DNA from: Paenibacillus sp. R14(2021)
GTDB taxonomy: Bacteria; Bacillota; Bacilli; Paenibacillales; Paenibacillaceae
Direction: 5' to 3'
Length of the DNA stretch: 64,000 nucleotides
Assembly: GCF_019431355.1 (NCBI RefSeq)
Contig: NZ_CP080269.1
Coordinates: 2,418,001 to 2,482,000 of the forward strand
The notes beneath the pieces were generated by a model, which saw only the letters and a list, made by a program, of their open reading frames with translations, was not told the origin of the DNA and did not search any database. Positions 9,071 to 17,541 of the stretch are shown here, piece by piece (positions within the stretch are counted from its first letter, which is position 1; every line of letters starts with the position of its first letter). The translations under genes and the position numbers were made by a program.

Positions 9071-9152
9071 TAATCTCTCCCTTGACGTTTTATACGGGTC
9101 GTACTGTCAATTTGAGAACGTTCATTCTCAATTCCTCAAAAAAAATTTTTTC

Positions 9153-9731
9153 TTATTTATCTAGTATTTCCATAGAAAGCTTTGCTATGCGATAAAGCTT
9201 CTCTTTGCTCGTTGACGTTCGTGAGAGCACCCGCAGTCCAAGCAGCGCGTTGTGCAGGCTCTCCGCGAGTTCTTCAGCGCTTTGGACGGAAGTAAACTCG
9301 CCATTCTGCTGTCCCTGACGGATAATGCCTGCAAGATGCTGCTCTGCCGAGCTGAAGCTTTCGCACGCTTTCGCCTCCGCCTCGAGATCCCTTGGGGCAA
9401 GCTCCACCGCCATATTCACGAACATGCAGCCTGGAGGACTCTCCTCGCCAAGCCCTTCGACCGCCATATCGAAGATGAATTGTACAGCCTGCCTGGAGGT
9501 AGAGCGCTGCATGCTCGCAGAGAGCGCCGAGTTGATCCGCTTCCCGTAACGATCAACGGTCATTAAGTACAGCTTATGCTTGTCGCCAAATGTATCATAC
9601 AAGCTTCTGCGATGAATGCCCATGTGCTCGACCAGATCGTTAATGGACGTTTTTTCATAGCCCTGCTCCCAGAACAGCTTCATCGCCTTCTGCAAAACGA
9701 TCTCTTCGTCAAACTCCTTCGTTCTGGTCAT
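9153..9731 (-). CDS. TetR/AcrR family transcriptional regulator
   Basis: 192 residues. The N-terminal TetR helix-turn-helix is clear: ALKLFWEQGYEKTSINDL-like (AMKLFWEQGYEKTSINDL), MGIHRRSLYDTFGDKHKLY. The C-terminal ligand domain resembles regulators such as those controlling SDRs and quinone reductases. It probably represses itself and the SDR gene downstream; an imperfect palindrome lies 40 nt upstream of its start and also ahead of divergent gerB. Confidence 0.9.
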   Translation of the reverse strand: MTRTKEFDEEIVLQKAMKLFWEQGYEKTSINDLVEHMGIHRRSLYDTFGDKHKLYLMTVDRYGKRINSALSASMQRSTSRQAVQFIFDMAVEGLGEESPPGCMFVNMAVELAPRDLEAEAKACESFSSAEQHLAGIIRQGQQNGEFTSVQSAEELAESLHNALLGLRVLSRTSTSKEKLYRIAKLSMEILDK

Positions 9732-9771
9732 GCGTAAGTCCCCCTCCTTTCGAATCCCATCTTACCATATT

Positions 9772-9811
9772 GGGAATGACCAGTAAAGAATATATTTTAC
9801 TGACCGTTCCC
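9772..9811. promoter_or_regulatory. Imperfect palindrome, candidate TetR operator
   Basis: Arms GGGAA....C-AGTAAA (left) and TTTACT-G....TTCCC (right) flank an AT-rich centre in the tetR/gerB intergenic region. Symmetry, position and the neighbouring tetR suggest autoregulation. Binding is inferred. Confidence 0.5.
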
Positions 9812-9901
9812 AACACGTTAATAGGCCCTATTCATCCGTATAAAGGGCTATTATCGTGTAAATACTTGGAACAACCTCTGTGCGATAAAGGAGAGCAAGT
9901 G

Positions 9902-11005
9902 ATGCAGCAATCAGAAAAAATCACGGGTACCCAGTTAGGCTTACTCCTATTTACTTTTATCGTCTCCACAAACTTGTTAAACGTTCCTGGAATTATGACC
10001 ATGTTTGGAAAACGCGACGCATGGATCTCGGTTTTTCCTGCTGCTCTATCGGGACTCGTTAGTATTTGGGTGATGACTGTGCTGGCGAATCGATATCCGG
10101 GTTTAACGATCATCGAGTACAGCTCCAAAATCGTTGGGAAATGGATCGGGCGATTAATCGCGATCAATTACATCTATTATTGGTATGTTTCGATTACGAC
10201 AATCTCGATGCAGCACACGGGATTTATTAATACGATTCTGCTGCCGAAAAGCCCTTCCATCGTAACCAGCCTGACGTTCTTGATCTTATGCGGTCTAGCA
10301 GCGATCGCGGGTCTGGAGGTTATCGCACGATGTAACGAGTTTATTACCATCCTCATTTTGTTTTATTTGATCCCGATTCTGATTCTGACGCTCGGGGATG
10401 TAAATTTCAATCAACTAAAGCCTGTATTAGGGGATGGCCTATTACCCATGCTGCAAGGCGCGGTCAGCCCGGGAGGCGGGTACATGAATCAGTTATTTAT
10501 ATTGGGATGGCTCCTTCCTTATTTAAATCAACCGCGCAAGGCGCGCAAAGTCTCGCTGATCGCGCTCTCCGGCATTGCCCTTCTCGTCATTACCGTTGTT
10601 ATGCTTACCATCACGGTGCTTGGCCCTTTGACGGGAAAGCTAACCTTTTCTTTTTTGAGCGTCATTCAATATGTCGGAATCGAAGGTTCCTTCGAACGTC
10701 TTGAGTCCATCGCGGTCGCCCTGTGGGTGATGGGCTGTTTTGTAAAAGTAGCCATATCGTTATTTATTTTCAGCTTAAGCATAAGCCAACTCTTCGGCAT
10801 ACGAAATTATCGCGAAATCGTATTTCCGGCGACATTCTTATCCGTCGTTGGAACGGTTTGGATTTTCAAGAATGGGGCGGAGCTGAATAATTATCTTGCG
10901 TTTACATTCCCTTTAGCGGCATTTTTTAATCATAGTCTCATCCCGTTAGCGCTGCTGATGGTCGACACGATTAGAAGAAGCAGCGTGGACAACTTACGAC
11001 TTTAA
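9902..11005 (+). CDS. Spore germination receptor permease subunit, GerB family
   Basis: 367-residue integral membrane protein of the GerB (APC-like) family with about ten hydrophobic segments and the usual opening ITGTQLGLLLFTFIVST, then PGIMTMFGKRDAW and PGLTIIEYSSKIVG. It is the ligand-binding permease-like subunit of a germinant receptor in the spore inner membrane. The ATG at 9902 was chosen for AAAGGAGAGCAAGTG upstream. Its partners gerA and gerC lie downstream on the opposite strand, so this receptor is not a single ABC operon; the 3' ends of gerB and the small ger gene overlap by 12 nt. Confidence 0.9.
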   Translation: MQQSEKITGTQLGLLLFTFIVSTNLLNVPGIMTMFGKRDAWISVFPAALSGLVSIWVMTVLANRYPGLTIIEYSSKIVGKWIGRLIAINYIYYWYVSITTISMQHTGFINTILLPKSPSIVTSLTFLILCGLAAIAGLEVIARCNEFITILILFYLIPILILTLGDVNFNQLKPVLGDGLLPMLQGAVSPGGGYMNQLFILGWLLPYLNQPRKARKVSLIALSGIALLVITVVMLTITVLGPLTGKLTFSFLSVIQYVGIEGSFERLESIAVALWVMGCFVKVAISLFIFSLSISQLFGIRNYREIVFPATFLSVVGTVWIFKNGAELNNYLAFTFPLAAFFNHSLIPLALLMVDTIRRSSVDNLRL

Positions 11006-11224
11006 CAGCATTTTCCCAATGGGTTCGAAGATCAGCTGGAGGGGAACGGTAAAGCTTGGAAGTTTTACTCGGCCAATCAATAGCGCGCCCATGACCACCG
11101 ATATGGCCATTAAACCACCGTAAATCGCCGCTTCTTTGTTTTTTTGTCTTCGTAATAAGGATTGGACTCGAATAAAAGACCATACAAGTGTTGCAAGTAC
11201 ATAGCCCGCAACTTCAGCGATCAT
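10994..11224 (-). CDS. Small membrane protein of the ger cluster
   Basis: 76 residues with two predicted membrane segments (VAGYVLATLVWSFI and GGLMAISVVMGALLIG) separated by a basic loop RRQKNKE. Its ATG overlaps the gerC stop as ATGA, which shows translational coupling. Small two-helix proteins are found beside ger operons in spore formers and some (GerD-like or fourth D subunits) modulate receptor function; this one has the size and topology of a receptor D subunit. Function inferred from context. Confidence 0.8.
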   Translation of the reverse strand: MIAEVAGYVLATLVWSFIRVQSLLRRQKNKEAAIYGGLMAISVVMGALLIGRVKLPSFTVPLQLIFEPIGKMLLKS

Positions 11225-12402
11225 TTTTTGATCTCCTTTTCTTTCAGCTGCAGCGGAGTACCCGACATCCCGGAGCCGCTGATATTGAGCTTCACTCCGA
11301 TCGCAAGATCCACCTGCGGATATTTAAGATCCCACTGTTCTTTCAATGCTTTCCACTGCTTCGGATGATCTCGAAAAATTTCTTGGCCGAAGCCTATTGC
11401 ATCCACTTTGTATCGCTTCTGCAGATCGGCTACCACCTCCCTGACTTCCGTTTCGACAGATTTCTCTAGTGCTTGCTTCACAAGCTTTAGATTGTTCGGC
11501 CGATTGATATTCAAATCGGTATTGTTCTCGAGTAGACTTCCTTCTCCCTGCAGCTGAATCTTGACTTGTATCTTATCACCGATGATTCGAGAAGTGATTG
11601 TGCGCTTGGCATGGTTTAACTGCATCCCCACATTTCCATTGCCATTTGGCAAACTGGCATCGATCTCGCCACTCTTCTTACGGTTCGTAGCCCAGGCAAA
11701 TCCGTTTGTTTGTTTACTGTCTAAGAAACCGATGATTTTAAAATCCTTGAATAAAGCAGATCCGGCCAGCTTGAAGATCTTGTTCTTCTCTTGGTTCCCA
11801 CCCGAATAATCTTTCGCTTCAATGACGCCCATGACGGGGCTAATGCCTTCGCTCGCTGCCGTGATAAAGAAGTCTCGCAAGGTAACTGCCAATTCGGTTC
11901 CCAGCCCCTCCATCTCTTTAACTGCTTCTATAGGCAGCTGTTCGAAGGGGTATTTCGTTTGCAAAATTTCCCGCCCTTCCCCGCCCTTTACAACCATGAT
12001 ATATGTTCTTAATCGTTGACGCGGATCATGCGTAAAAACGTCGAGTACTTCGTTTATGCCGTGCCTGCCGAACGATTCTCCTATAAAAATAACGCTCCGG
12101 TGAGAGGTAAATAACCTGCGGGAGCTCTTCATCTGGATTTTCTGGAATGCATCACTGGTATTCTTGCCTACGGCAGACAAGACAAAAAACTTCTCTTGCT
12201 GGCCGCTCCCGCCGCCCCCCAGTCCCCCCTGAGAGGAAGAGGGGATAGCAATCTGTACGGATAACAAACAACATTCTCCAGTATCCGTCAAGTCAAATGA
12301 AGTCCCCGATATGAATGCAAGATCATTAATCTCCGTACGGTCCCAACAACCGCTTATCATCCATACGGAGCACAGCAAGCCGATACACAGGTAAGCTCTC
12401 AT
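11221..12402 (-). CDS. Spore germination receptor lipoprotein, Ger(x)C family
   Basis: 393 residues. The signal peptide MRAYLCIGLLCSVWMISGC ends in a lipobox and is followed by WDRTEINDLAFISG, the diagnostic N-terminus of GerC-type subunits (WD.tEi). The C-terminal Ger(x)C domain includes KYPQVDLAIGVKLNI-like (DLKYPQVDLAIGVKLNI). It is the lipid-anchored subunit of the germinant receptor on the spore inner membrane. The ATG at 12402 has GAAAGGAAC upstream; earlier codons lack one. It follows gerA by 33 nt. Confidence 0.93.
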   Translation of the reverse strand: MRAYLCIGLLCSVWMISGCWDRTEINDLAFISGTSFDLTDTGECCLLSVQIAIPSSSQGGLGGGGSGQQEKFFVLSAVGKNTSDAFQKIQMKSSRRLFTSHRSVIFIGESFGRHGINEVLDVFTHDPRQRLRTYIMVVKGGEGREILQTKYPFEQLPIEAVKEMEGLGTELAVTLRDFFITAASEGISPVMGVIEAKDYSGGNQEKNKIFKLAGSALFKDFKIIGFLDSKQTNGFAWATNRKKSGEIDASLPNGNGNVGMQLNHAKRTITSRIIGDKIQVKIQLQGEGSLLENNTDLNINRPNNLKLVKQALEKSVETEVREVVADLQKRYKVDAIGFGQEIFRDHPKQWKALKEQWDLKYPQVDLAIGVKLNISGSGMSGTPLQLKEKEIKK

Positions 12403-12435
12403 TCCGAAGTTCCTTTCCTCATAACCTAACAAGTC

Positions 12436-14031
12436 CTAATTGCTTCCTGCAGGCCGCTTCCCTTGGTTTGGACTTGGCTTCAGATCATTCGCTTCACGGA
12501 TGGGATCATTAGCCCCAGTCGTCTGCGGACGACGCGTCTTGTCCCACATCGGTACACGAAGGAGAACATCCTTCAAGCTTATGGCGTTAAGTGGAGCTAA
12601 AGGCGTAAAATAAGGAACGCCGAATGAACGCAAGCTCGCGACATGCAGCAGAATGCCGAGAAATCCAAGAACAATGCCATAAAGTCCGAGCATGCCGGCC
12701 AAGAATAGAATCGGAAAGCGCAGCAGCCGGATGCCGTTGGCAAAGCTGTACCGCGGAATTGTAAACGCCGCGATGCCCGTGATCGATACGATAATGACGA
12801 CCGGGGCCGATATAATTCCCGCCTGTACAGCCGCTTGGCCGATGACCAATGCCCCTACGATGCTGATCGCTTGCCCGATTTGTTTGGGCAGCCGAATTCC
12901 GGCTTCGCGCAATGCTTCGAAGATGATTTCCATCAATAAAGCTTCGACGAGAGCCGGAAAAGGAACAGCCTCCCTCGAGGCCGTAATGCTCAGCACGAGA
13001 TTCGTCGGAATCATTTCCTGATGGAAGGTCGTCACCGCCACATAGAGGGGAGGTGCGAATATCGCGATAAAGATGAACAGGAAGCGAATCCACCGCACGA
13101 AAGTCGCGATGGGCCAGCGAATATAGTAATCCTCGCTTGCCTGCAGTCCCGTCCAGAACGTCATGGGAACAATTAATACAAAGGGGGTATTATCGACAAG
13201 AATAGCTACTTTACCTTCCAATAATTCCGCTGCTACGACATCAGGGCGTTCCGTGCTATGTACCTGCGGAAAGGGAGAATATGGTAAATCCTCGATGAAT
13301 TCCTCTATATAACCTGAATCGAGAATACCGTCGATTTCAATCCGTTTGACCCTTTCTCGCACTTCTTCGACTAACGATTCGGATACGATCCCGGCGATAT
13401 AGGTGATGACGACATCGGTTTGAGACAGCTCCCCAAGCGTGATGGCTTCCATCTTAAGCCTGGATGTCTTAAGCCTGCCGCGCAGCATCCCTATATTCGT
13501 CATAATGTTCTCGATAAATCCGTCTCTAGGCCCGCGAATGACGGGCTCGGAGGATGGCTCCTCCAGTGCCCGCTTCTCCTTGCCGCTCACCTTAACCATC
13601 ACCGCATCGCTGCCCGCTCTCGCAAGAACGATCGCGTAGCCGTTTAAGATGTGGCGAGCCAGGTCGGTGACCACCGATGTCGTTGCCGACGTTCCCAAGG
13701 AAATGATCCCGTCATCGAGCGCTTCCGCATTCTCAGCCATCCATTCGGGATGATGAGCGCTTCTCGACAGCAGCGGCTTCAAGATATGATCGTCGATCAG
13801 CCTCTCGTCGACCAGACTCGAGAGGTATATAACCAGCCACTGGGTTTCACCCGAGACCCTTACTTGACGATAGACGATATCGGAACTGTTCTCGAAAATA
13901 CGCTTAAACACCGACTCATTATGCTCAATATCCGAACTTAACTTAGGGTTCTCTTCTTCTTCAGCATGATGAACCTCGGGCATCGACTTGTACGCGGGTT
14001 TATTGCGTATTCCTCTCCTAAACCGTTTCAC
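12436..14031 (-). CDS. Spore germination receptor subunit, GerA family
   Basis: About 531 residues. After a hydrophilic N-terminal domain comes the GerA core: VDNTPFVLIVPMTFWTGLQA, SEDYYIRWPIATFVRWIRF and the membrane segments around IPTNLVLSITASREAVPFP and ALLMEIIFEALREAGIRLP. GerA subunits form the oligomeric, channel-like part of the receptor that opens in response to germinants. The likely start is a GTG (14031) with GGGGGG eight nt upstream; a TTG at 14085 is possible. The C-terminal tail is Pro/Asn rich. First gene of the minus-strand gerA-gerC-small gene unit. Confidence 0.93.
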   Translation of the reverse strand: MKRFRRGIRNKPAYKSMPEVHHAEEEENPKLSSDIEHNESVFKRIFENSSDIVYRQVRVSGETQWLVIYLSSLVDERLIDDHILKPLLSRSAHHPEWMAENAEALDDGIISLGTSATTSVVTDLARHILNGYAIVLARAGSDAVMVKVSGKEKRALEEPSSEPVIRGPRDGFIENIMTNIGMLRGRLKTSRLKMEAITLGELSQTDVVITYIAGIVSESLVEEVRERVKRIEIDGILDSGYIEEFIEDLPYSPFPQVHSTERPDVVAAELLEGKVAILVDNTPFVLIVPMTFWTGLQASEDYYIRWPIATFVRWIRFLFIFIAIFAPPLYVAVTTFHQEMIPTNLVLSITASREAVPFPALVEALLMEIIFEALREAGIRLPKQIGQAISIVGALVIGQAAVQAGIISAPVVIIVSITGIAAFTIPRYSFANGIRLLRFPILFLAGMLGLYGIVLGFLGILLHVASLRSFGVPYFTPLAPLNAISLKDVLLRVPMWDKTRRPQTTGANDPIREANDLKPSPNQGKRPAGSN

Positions 14032-14112
14032 AGAACGTGCCCCCCCATAAAGCGCTGATGCATGTATTTTTCCATACGCCGCCAAAACTATTCGGCAGGT
14101 TAAGGCAGCATC

Positions 14113-14588
14113 TTACGGAATCACGATCATGACCGTTGTTCCTTCGCCTGGCTTGGACTGCAGAGCTACGCCGTATGCTTGGCCAAAATACAGCTTTAGG
14201 CGATCATCCACGTTGTTAATGCCGACACCCCCGAGCTTGGGCAGGGATGTCTCGTGCTCGGTGCCTCCCCCCCTCTTCAGCACGTCCGGATCGAAGCCAA
14301 CGCCGTCGTCCTTCACGACGAACATGACACTGCCGCCATCGGTATAGCCGCAGGAAATTTCCAGCAAGCCATGCCCTTCCTTCTCCCGTAAACCGTGATA
14401 AATCGCATTCTCAACGATCGGCTGCAAAATGATTTTGGGAATCGTCTTGTTGGCCAATACCGGGTCATAATCAATACGGTACTGGAGCTTCTCCCCGTAT
14501 CGCTCCTTCTGAATGAACAAGTATTGCGCAACATGATTCATTTCCTTCTCAATCGTCGTCATCTCGCTGCCGCCGCTTAACGATCGAA
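14113..14588 (-). pseudogene. C-terminal fragment of a YesM-type histidine kinase
   Basis: About 155 codons encode only the end of a kinase: an EMNHVAQYLFIQKERYG helix, PKIILQPIVENAIYHGLRE (N box of the HATPase), DDGVGFDP (G1) and LGGVGINNVDDRLKLYFG (G2). The sensor, HAMP and phospho-acceptor parts are missing. Its 5' end merges at about 14585 with a ccdA remnant, so an open frame from 14622 begins in foreign sequence. No regulator gene is adjacent. Not expected to be functional as a kinase. Confidence 0.8.
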
Positions 14589-15085
14589 AGCACCAGAAAC
14601 GTAATGGCCAAGCCCAGGGCATAAATGAGCATATAGCCTCCGCCGAGCAGCGATGACCCTTCGCCAGCCTACAGACTAAGCACGGCCGCTAGTATCGGGC
14701 CGATACAAGGCGACCAGCCGAAGCTGAACGTGAAGCCGAGCAGGAAGGCTGCCGCAAAACCTTTCTTCCCGTTCATCGCAAGGTTCAATTTCTTCTCGCG
14801 CTGCATGAAGAGCAGCTTCACCGCTCCTATTTGAAAAATCCCGAACACGACTACGACGGCTCCCGTAACGACGATGAATCATGCGTTGTTTATCCAACTC
14901 CCGAGCGCCCCCGCTCCGAATCCGAGCAGGACGAATACGAACGACATCCCAAGTATGAAAAACAACGTATTGCCAATCAAATTGGCTTGAATTCACACCC
15001 TTCCCGTTCCGCCCGATTTGGTCTCAATTCCCGGAGCGACACCTCCAAGATGGGCAACATACACGGGCAGCAGCGGCAAAATGCA
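14585..15085 (-). pseudogene. Broken ccdA-like cytochrome c biogenesis/thiol transport gene
   Basis: One frame reads as CcdA: CILPLLPVYVAHLGG (with the conserved Cys-Pro neighbourhood), GNTLFFILGMSFVFVLLGFG, FAAAFLLGFTFSFGWSPCIG and YMLIYALGLAITFLVLSI. Two TGA and one TAG codons interrupt it, the N-terminal membrane anchor is gone and the C-terminus is replaced by the kinase fragment. CcdA moves reducing equivalents across the membrane; this copy cannot be made as one protein. Family call rests on the two cysteine-containing motifs. Confidence 0.7.
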
Positions 15086-15194
15086 CAGCTCCTTTCCTAT
15101 AGTACAAGCTTACGACTTTCTTTGCCGGAGTTGGTCTACACGCTGATCATCAGTTTCTATGAAATGATCATGTGTTTGGTCACGAAAAACGAGA

Positions 15195-15227
15195 AAACCT
15201 TGGACGGCATGGAACCGACCAAGGTTT
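15195..15227 (-). terminator. Terminator of the amidase/pxpA operon
   Basis: Minus-strand stem AAACCTTGG-CGG / CCG-CCAAGGTTT followed by TCTCGTTTTT, 13 nt after the pxpA stop. Confidence 0.8.
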
Positions 15228-15239
15228 GGATAAGCCTAC

Positions 15240-15953
15240 TTATAAAGCTTCCTGCGTGACTCGATCCCGGATCGCGCCCATAATGGCAGGCGCTCCGTTA
15301 GTATCGCTGTGTACACAGATCGTGCCGATGTCGGCATAAGCCGGGTCCTCCAGCATGACGGCGACTCGCGCCGCGATTTCTGTAGGCGATCCGATCTCTT
15401 CAGGCGTCCAGCCGAACATCTTCACCTTGCCGGACGTGTAAGGGCGGTCTGCGAAATATTCGTATACGACGTTTAGCCCAAGACGCGACGCGCTCGTAAC
15501 CGTCTCGCATCCAGGCAGCGTATAGACGCTGAGCAGCGGATTAAAGGCATGGACCGCTTCGGCGAACGCATCGGATAGTTCCTTGTCGCCAGCCGCCATC
15601 ATATAGAGCGCGCCGTGAAGCTTCACATGCGCCATCGTCATGCCTTCCACGCGAAGAAATGCCTCCAGCGCGCCAAGCTGATAGAGGGAGATTTCATAGA
15701 CTTCATTCGGCGACATCTGCATGAACCTGCGCCCGAAGCCTTCCCGATCGGGCAGTCCGATATGCGCGCCGACGCGAACGCCGTAAGCTCGAGCAAGCGC
15801 TGCGGTCTCGCGCATCACGCGGGCGTCGCCGCCGTGGAAGCCGCACGCGATATTGGCTGAAGTGATCAGCGGCATCATCTCTTGGTCAGCCCCGTACCGA
15901 TAAATGCCGAAGCTCTCTCCCATATCGCAATTCAAATCCAAGCCCGTTCTCAC
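15240..15953 (-). CDS. LamB/YcsF family protein (PxpA-like 5-oxoprolinase subunit)
   Basis: 237 residues beginning RTGLDLNCDMGESFGIYRYG, the LamB/YcsF signature, with ITSANIACGFHGGD, GAHIGLPDREGFGRR, VKLHGALY and ICVHSDTNGAP. PxpA acts with PxpB and PxpC to open 5-oxoproline using ATP; no pxpBC is present here. The GTG at 15953 overlaps the amidase TGA (GTGA), so translation is coupled. The neighbouring amidase and NCS1 permease suggest a pathway for a cyclic amide or ureide rather than simple oxoproline salvage. Family assignment is firm; substrate is not. Confidence 0.88.
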   Translation of the reverse strand: MRTGLDLNCDMGESFGIYRYGADQEMMPLITSANIACGFHGGDARVMRETAALARAYGVRVGAHIGLPDREGFGRRFMQMSPNEVYEISLYQLGALEAFLRVEGMTMAHVKLHGALYMMAAGDKELSDAFAEAVHAFNPLLSVYTLPGCETVTSASRLGLNVVYEYFADRPYTSGKVKMFGWTPEEIGSPTEIAARVAVMLEDPAYADIGTICVHSDTNGAPAIMGAIRDRVTQEAL

Positions 15954-17431
15954 AGCGACGGTTCTCGTCTTGGCGATGCCTGCTGCTCGTACGCGTGGGC
16001 GAAACGGAGAAGCTGCGCTTCCGCGAACGGCTTGCCGACCAACTCGAAGCCTACGGGGAGATGAGCAGCGAATCCGGCAGGCACGGACATCGACGGCAGT
16101 CCAGACTGCGAAGCAATGACCGTATTCGTCGGGAATGTCAGACAGGTCCACTTCTGGGCGTACAATTCTTCGCGCTTCGGCGGCAGCACCCGTACAGTCG
16201 GATAGAGCAGGAAGTCCACGTTATGCTCCAGCATAATATGAACGATCATACGGCGGAACTCCTCCTGCCGAACCCGCTTCTGATAATAGGACTCGTCATT
16301 CTCCGGATCATCTGGTCCTCCGTTAATGTCGTGGAACAGATCGTTCATAGGATGGAACAGCTGTCCATCGTAAATTTCCTTGAAGCTCTTGACCGGCACC
16401 TTAGGGCGCTTCGACAGGAACTGGTTAATATCTTTCTTCGACTGCGTAATATAGAGCGACGTATCCGCAATCCATTGGCCGATGTCCGGAATGCTTAAGT
16501 CTTCAACAACTTCGACTCCGCTTTCCTTCAGCCATGCAACGGTCGCCCTGACCTGGTCGTTCACCGGCACGCAGTCCGGATCACTGTCAGGTCCGAACGC
16601 ATTCGATAGGACCCCGATGCGGTACTGCTGCATATGAGCGCCTTCAAGCGCGGCTTCGTAACCGCCGGCATCCAAGGTGTAAGCCGTCGCGGCCGTGAAC
16701 GTATCTTTCTCGTCGAAGCCTACCAGGACATCCATCAGCTTCGCCGCGTCCTTGACCGAACGCGTGATTGGGCCCGGCGTATCCTGGAAATGAACAAGCG
16801 GAGAGAACCCGTTGCGGCTGATTAAGCCCGTCGTGGGGCGTAGGCCGAATAAGTTGTTGAAGGACGAGGGCAGACGAATGGAGCCGCCTGTATCCTCGCC
16901 GATGCCGATTAAACCGAAATTCGCGGCAATGCCTGCACTGGTTCCCGCGCTCGAACCGCCGGATTCCCGCTCTAAATCATAAGGGTTCTTCGTATGATCC
17001 GTCATCGAGGAGAAGGAGAACCAACCCGCTGCAAAATCGCACATGCTGGTCTTCGCCAGGATGATCGCGCCTGCTTCGCGAAGCTGCTTGATAATCGTCG
17101 CATCTTGGTCCGGCACGTACGCTTCGAATGCCTTGGAGCCAAACGTCGTTACGATGCCTGCCGTCTCCGCTTGGTCCTTGACCAGTACGGGCACGCCGTG
17201 CAGCGGTCCCTTCAGCTCTCCTGTCTCGTCGAAATACGCATCCAGTTCCTTCGCTTCCTCCATCGCACGCGGATTTACCGTTACGATTGCTTGGATACGC
17301 GGCCCTTGATTGTTGTAAGCTTCTATGCGATCTAAGTACCACGCCATTAATTGACCGCCCGTGATTGCATTGGCCTTCAATGCGTCATGGAACGAAGTTA
17401 TAGTGGCTTCCTTATACGTAAAAGCGCTCAT
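15950..17431 (-). CDS. Amidase signature family hydrolase
   Basis: 493 residues, the usual size. The Ser-cisSer-Lys triad is visible: Lys85 in GVPVLVKDQ, Ser159 in SGGSSAGTSAG and Ser183 in EDTGGSIRLPSS. It hydrolyses a carboxamide to acid and ammonia in the cytoplasm. It is not a GatA: no gatB/C partners are here and the sequence MCDFAAGWFSFSSMTDHTKN is typical of stand-alone amidases. It lies 110 nt after the permease gene and is coupled to the PxpA-like gene. Confidence 0.9.
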   Translation of the reverse strand: MSAFTYKEATITSFHDALKANAITGGQLMAWYLDRIEAYNNQGPRIQAIVTVNPRAMEEAKELDAYFDETGELKGPLHGVPVLVKDQAETAGIVTTFGSKAFEAYVPDQDATIIKQLREAGAIILAKTSMCDFAAGWFSFSSMTDHTKNPYDLERESGGSSAGTSAGIAANFGLIGIGEDTGGSIRLPSSFNNLFGLRPTTGLISRNGFSPLVHFQDTPGPITRSVKDAAKLMDVLVGFDEKDTFTAATAYTLDAGGYEAALEGAHMQQYRIGVLSNAFGPDSDPDCVPVNDQVRATVAWLKESGVEVVEDLSIPDIGQWIADTSLYITQSKKDINQFLSKRPKVPVKSFKEIYDGQLFHPMNDLFHDINGGPDDPENDESYYQKRVRQEEFRRMIVHIMLEHNVDFLLYPTVRVLPPKREELYAQKWTCLTFPTNTVIASQSGLPSMSVPAGFAAHLPVGFELVGKPFAEAQLLRFAHAYEQQASPRREPSL

Positions 17432-17541
17432 ATGATCAACTCCGATATGATGTAAGTAAGAATTCTCTATGCTACAATGTCAGTAATGAATCTCCTTGGC
17501 GAGAGACGCGTTGGCAGACGCGCCTCATACCCATGGTACTG

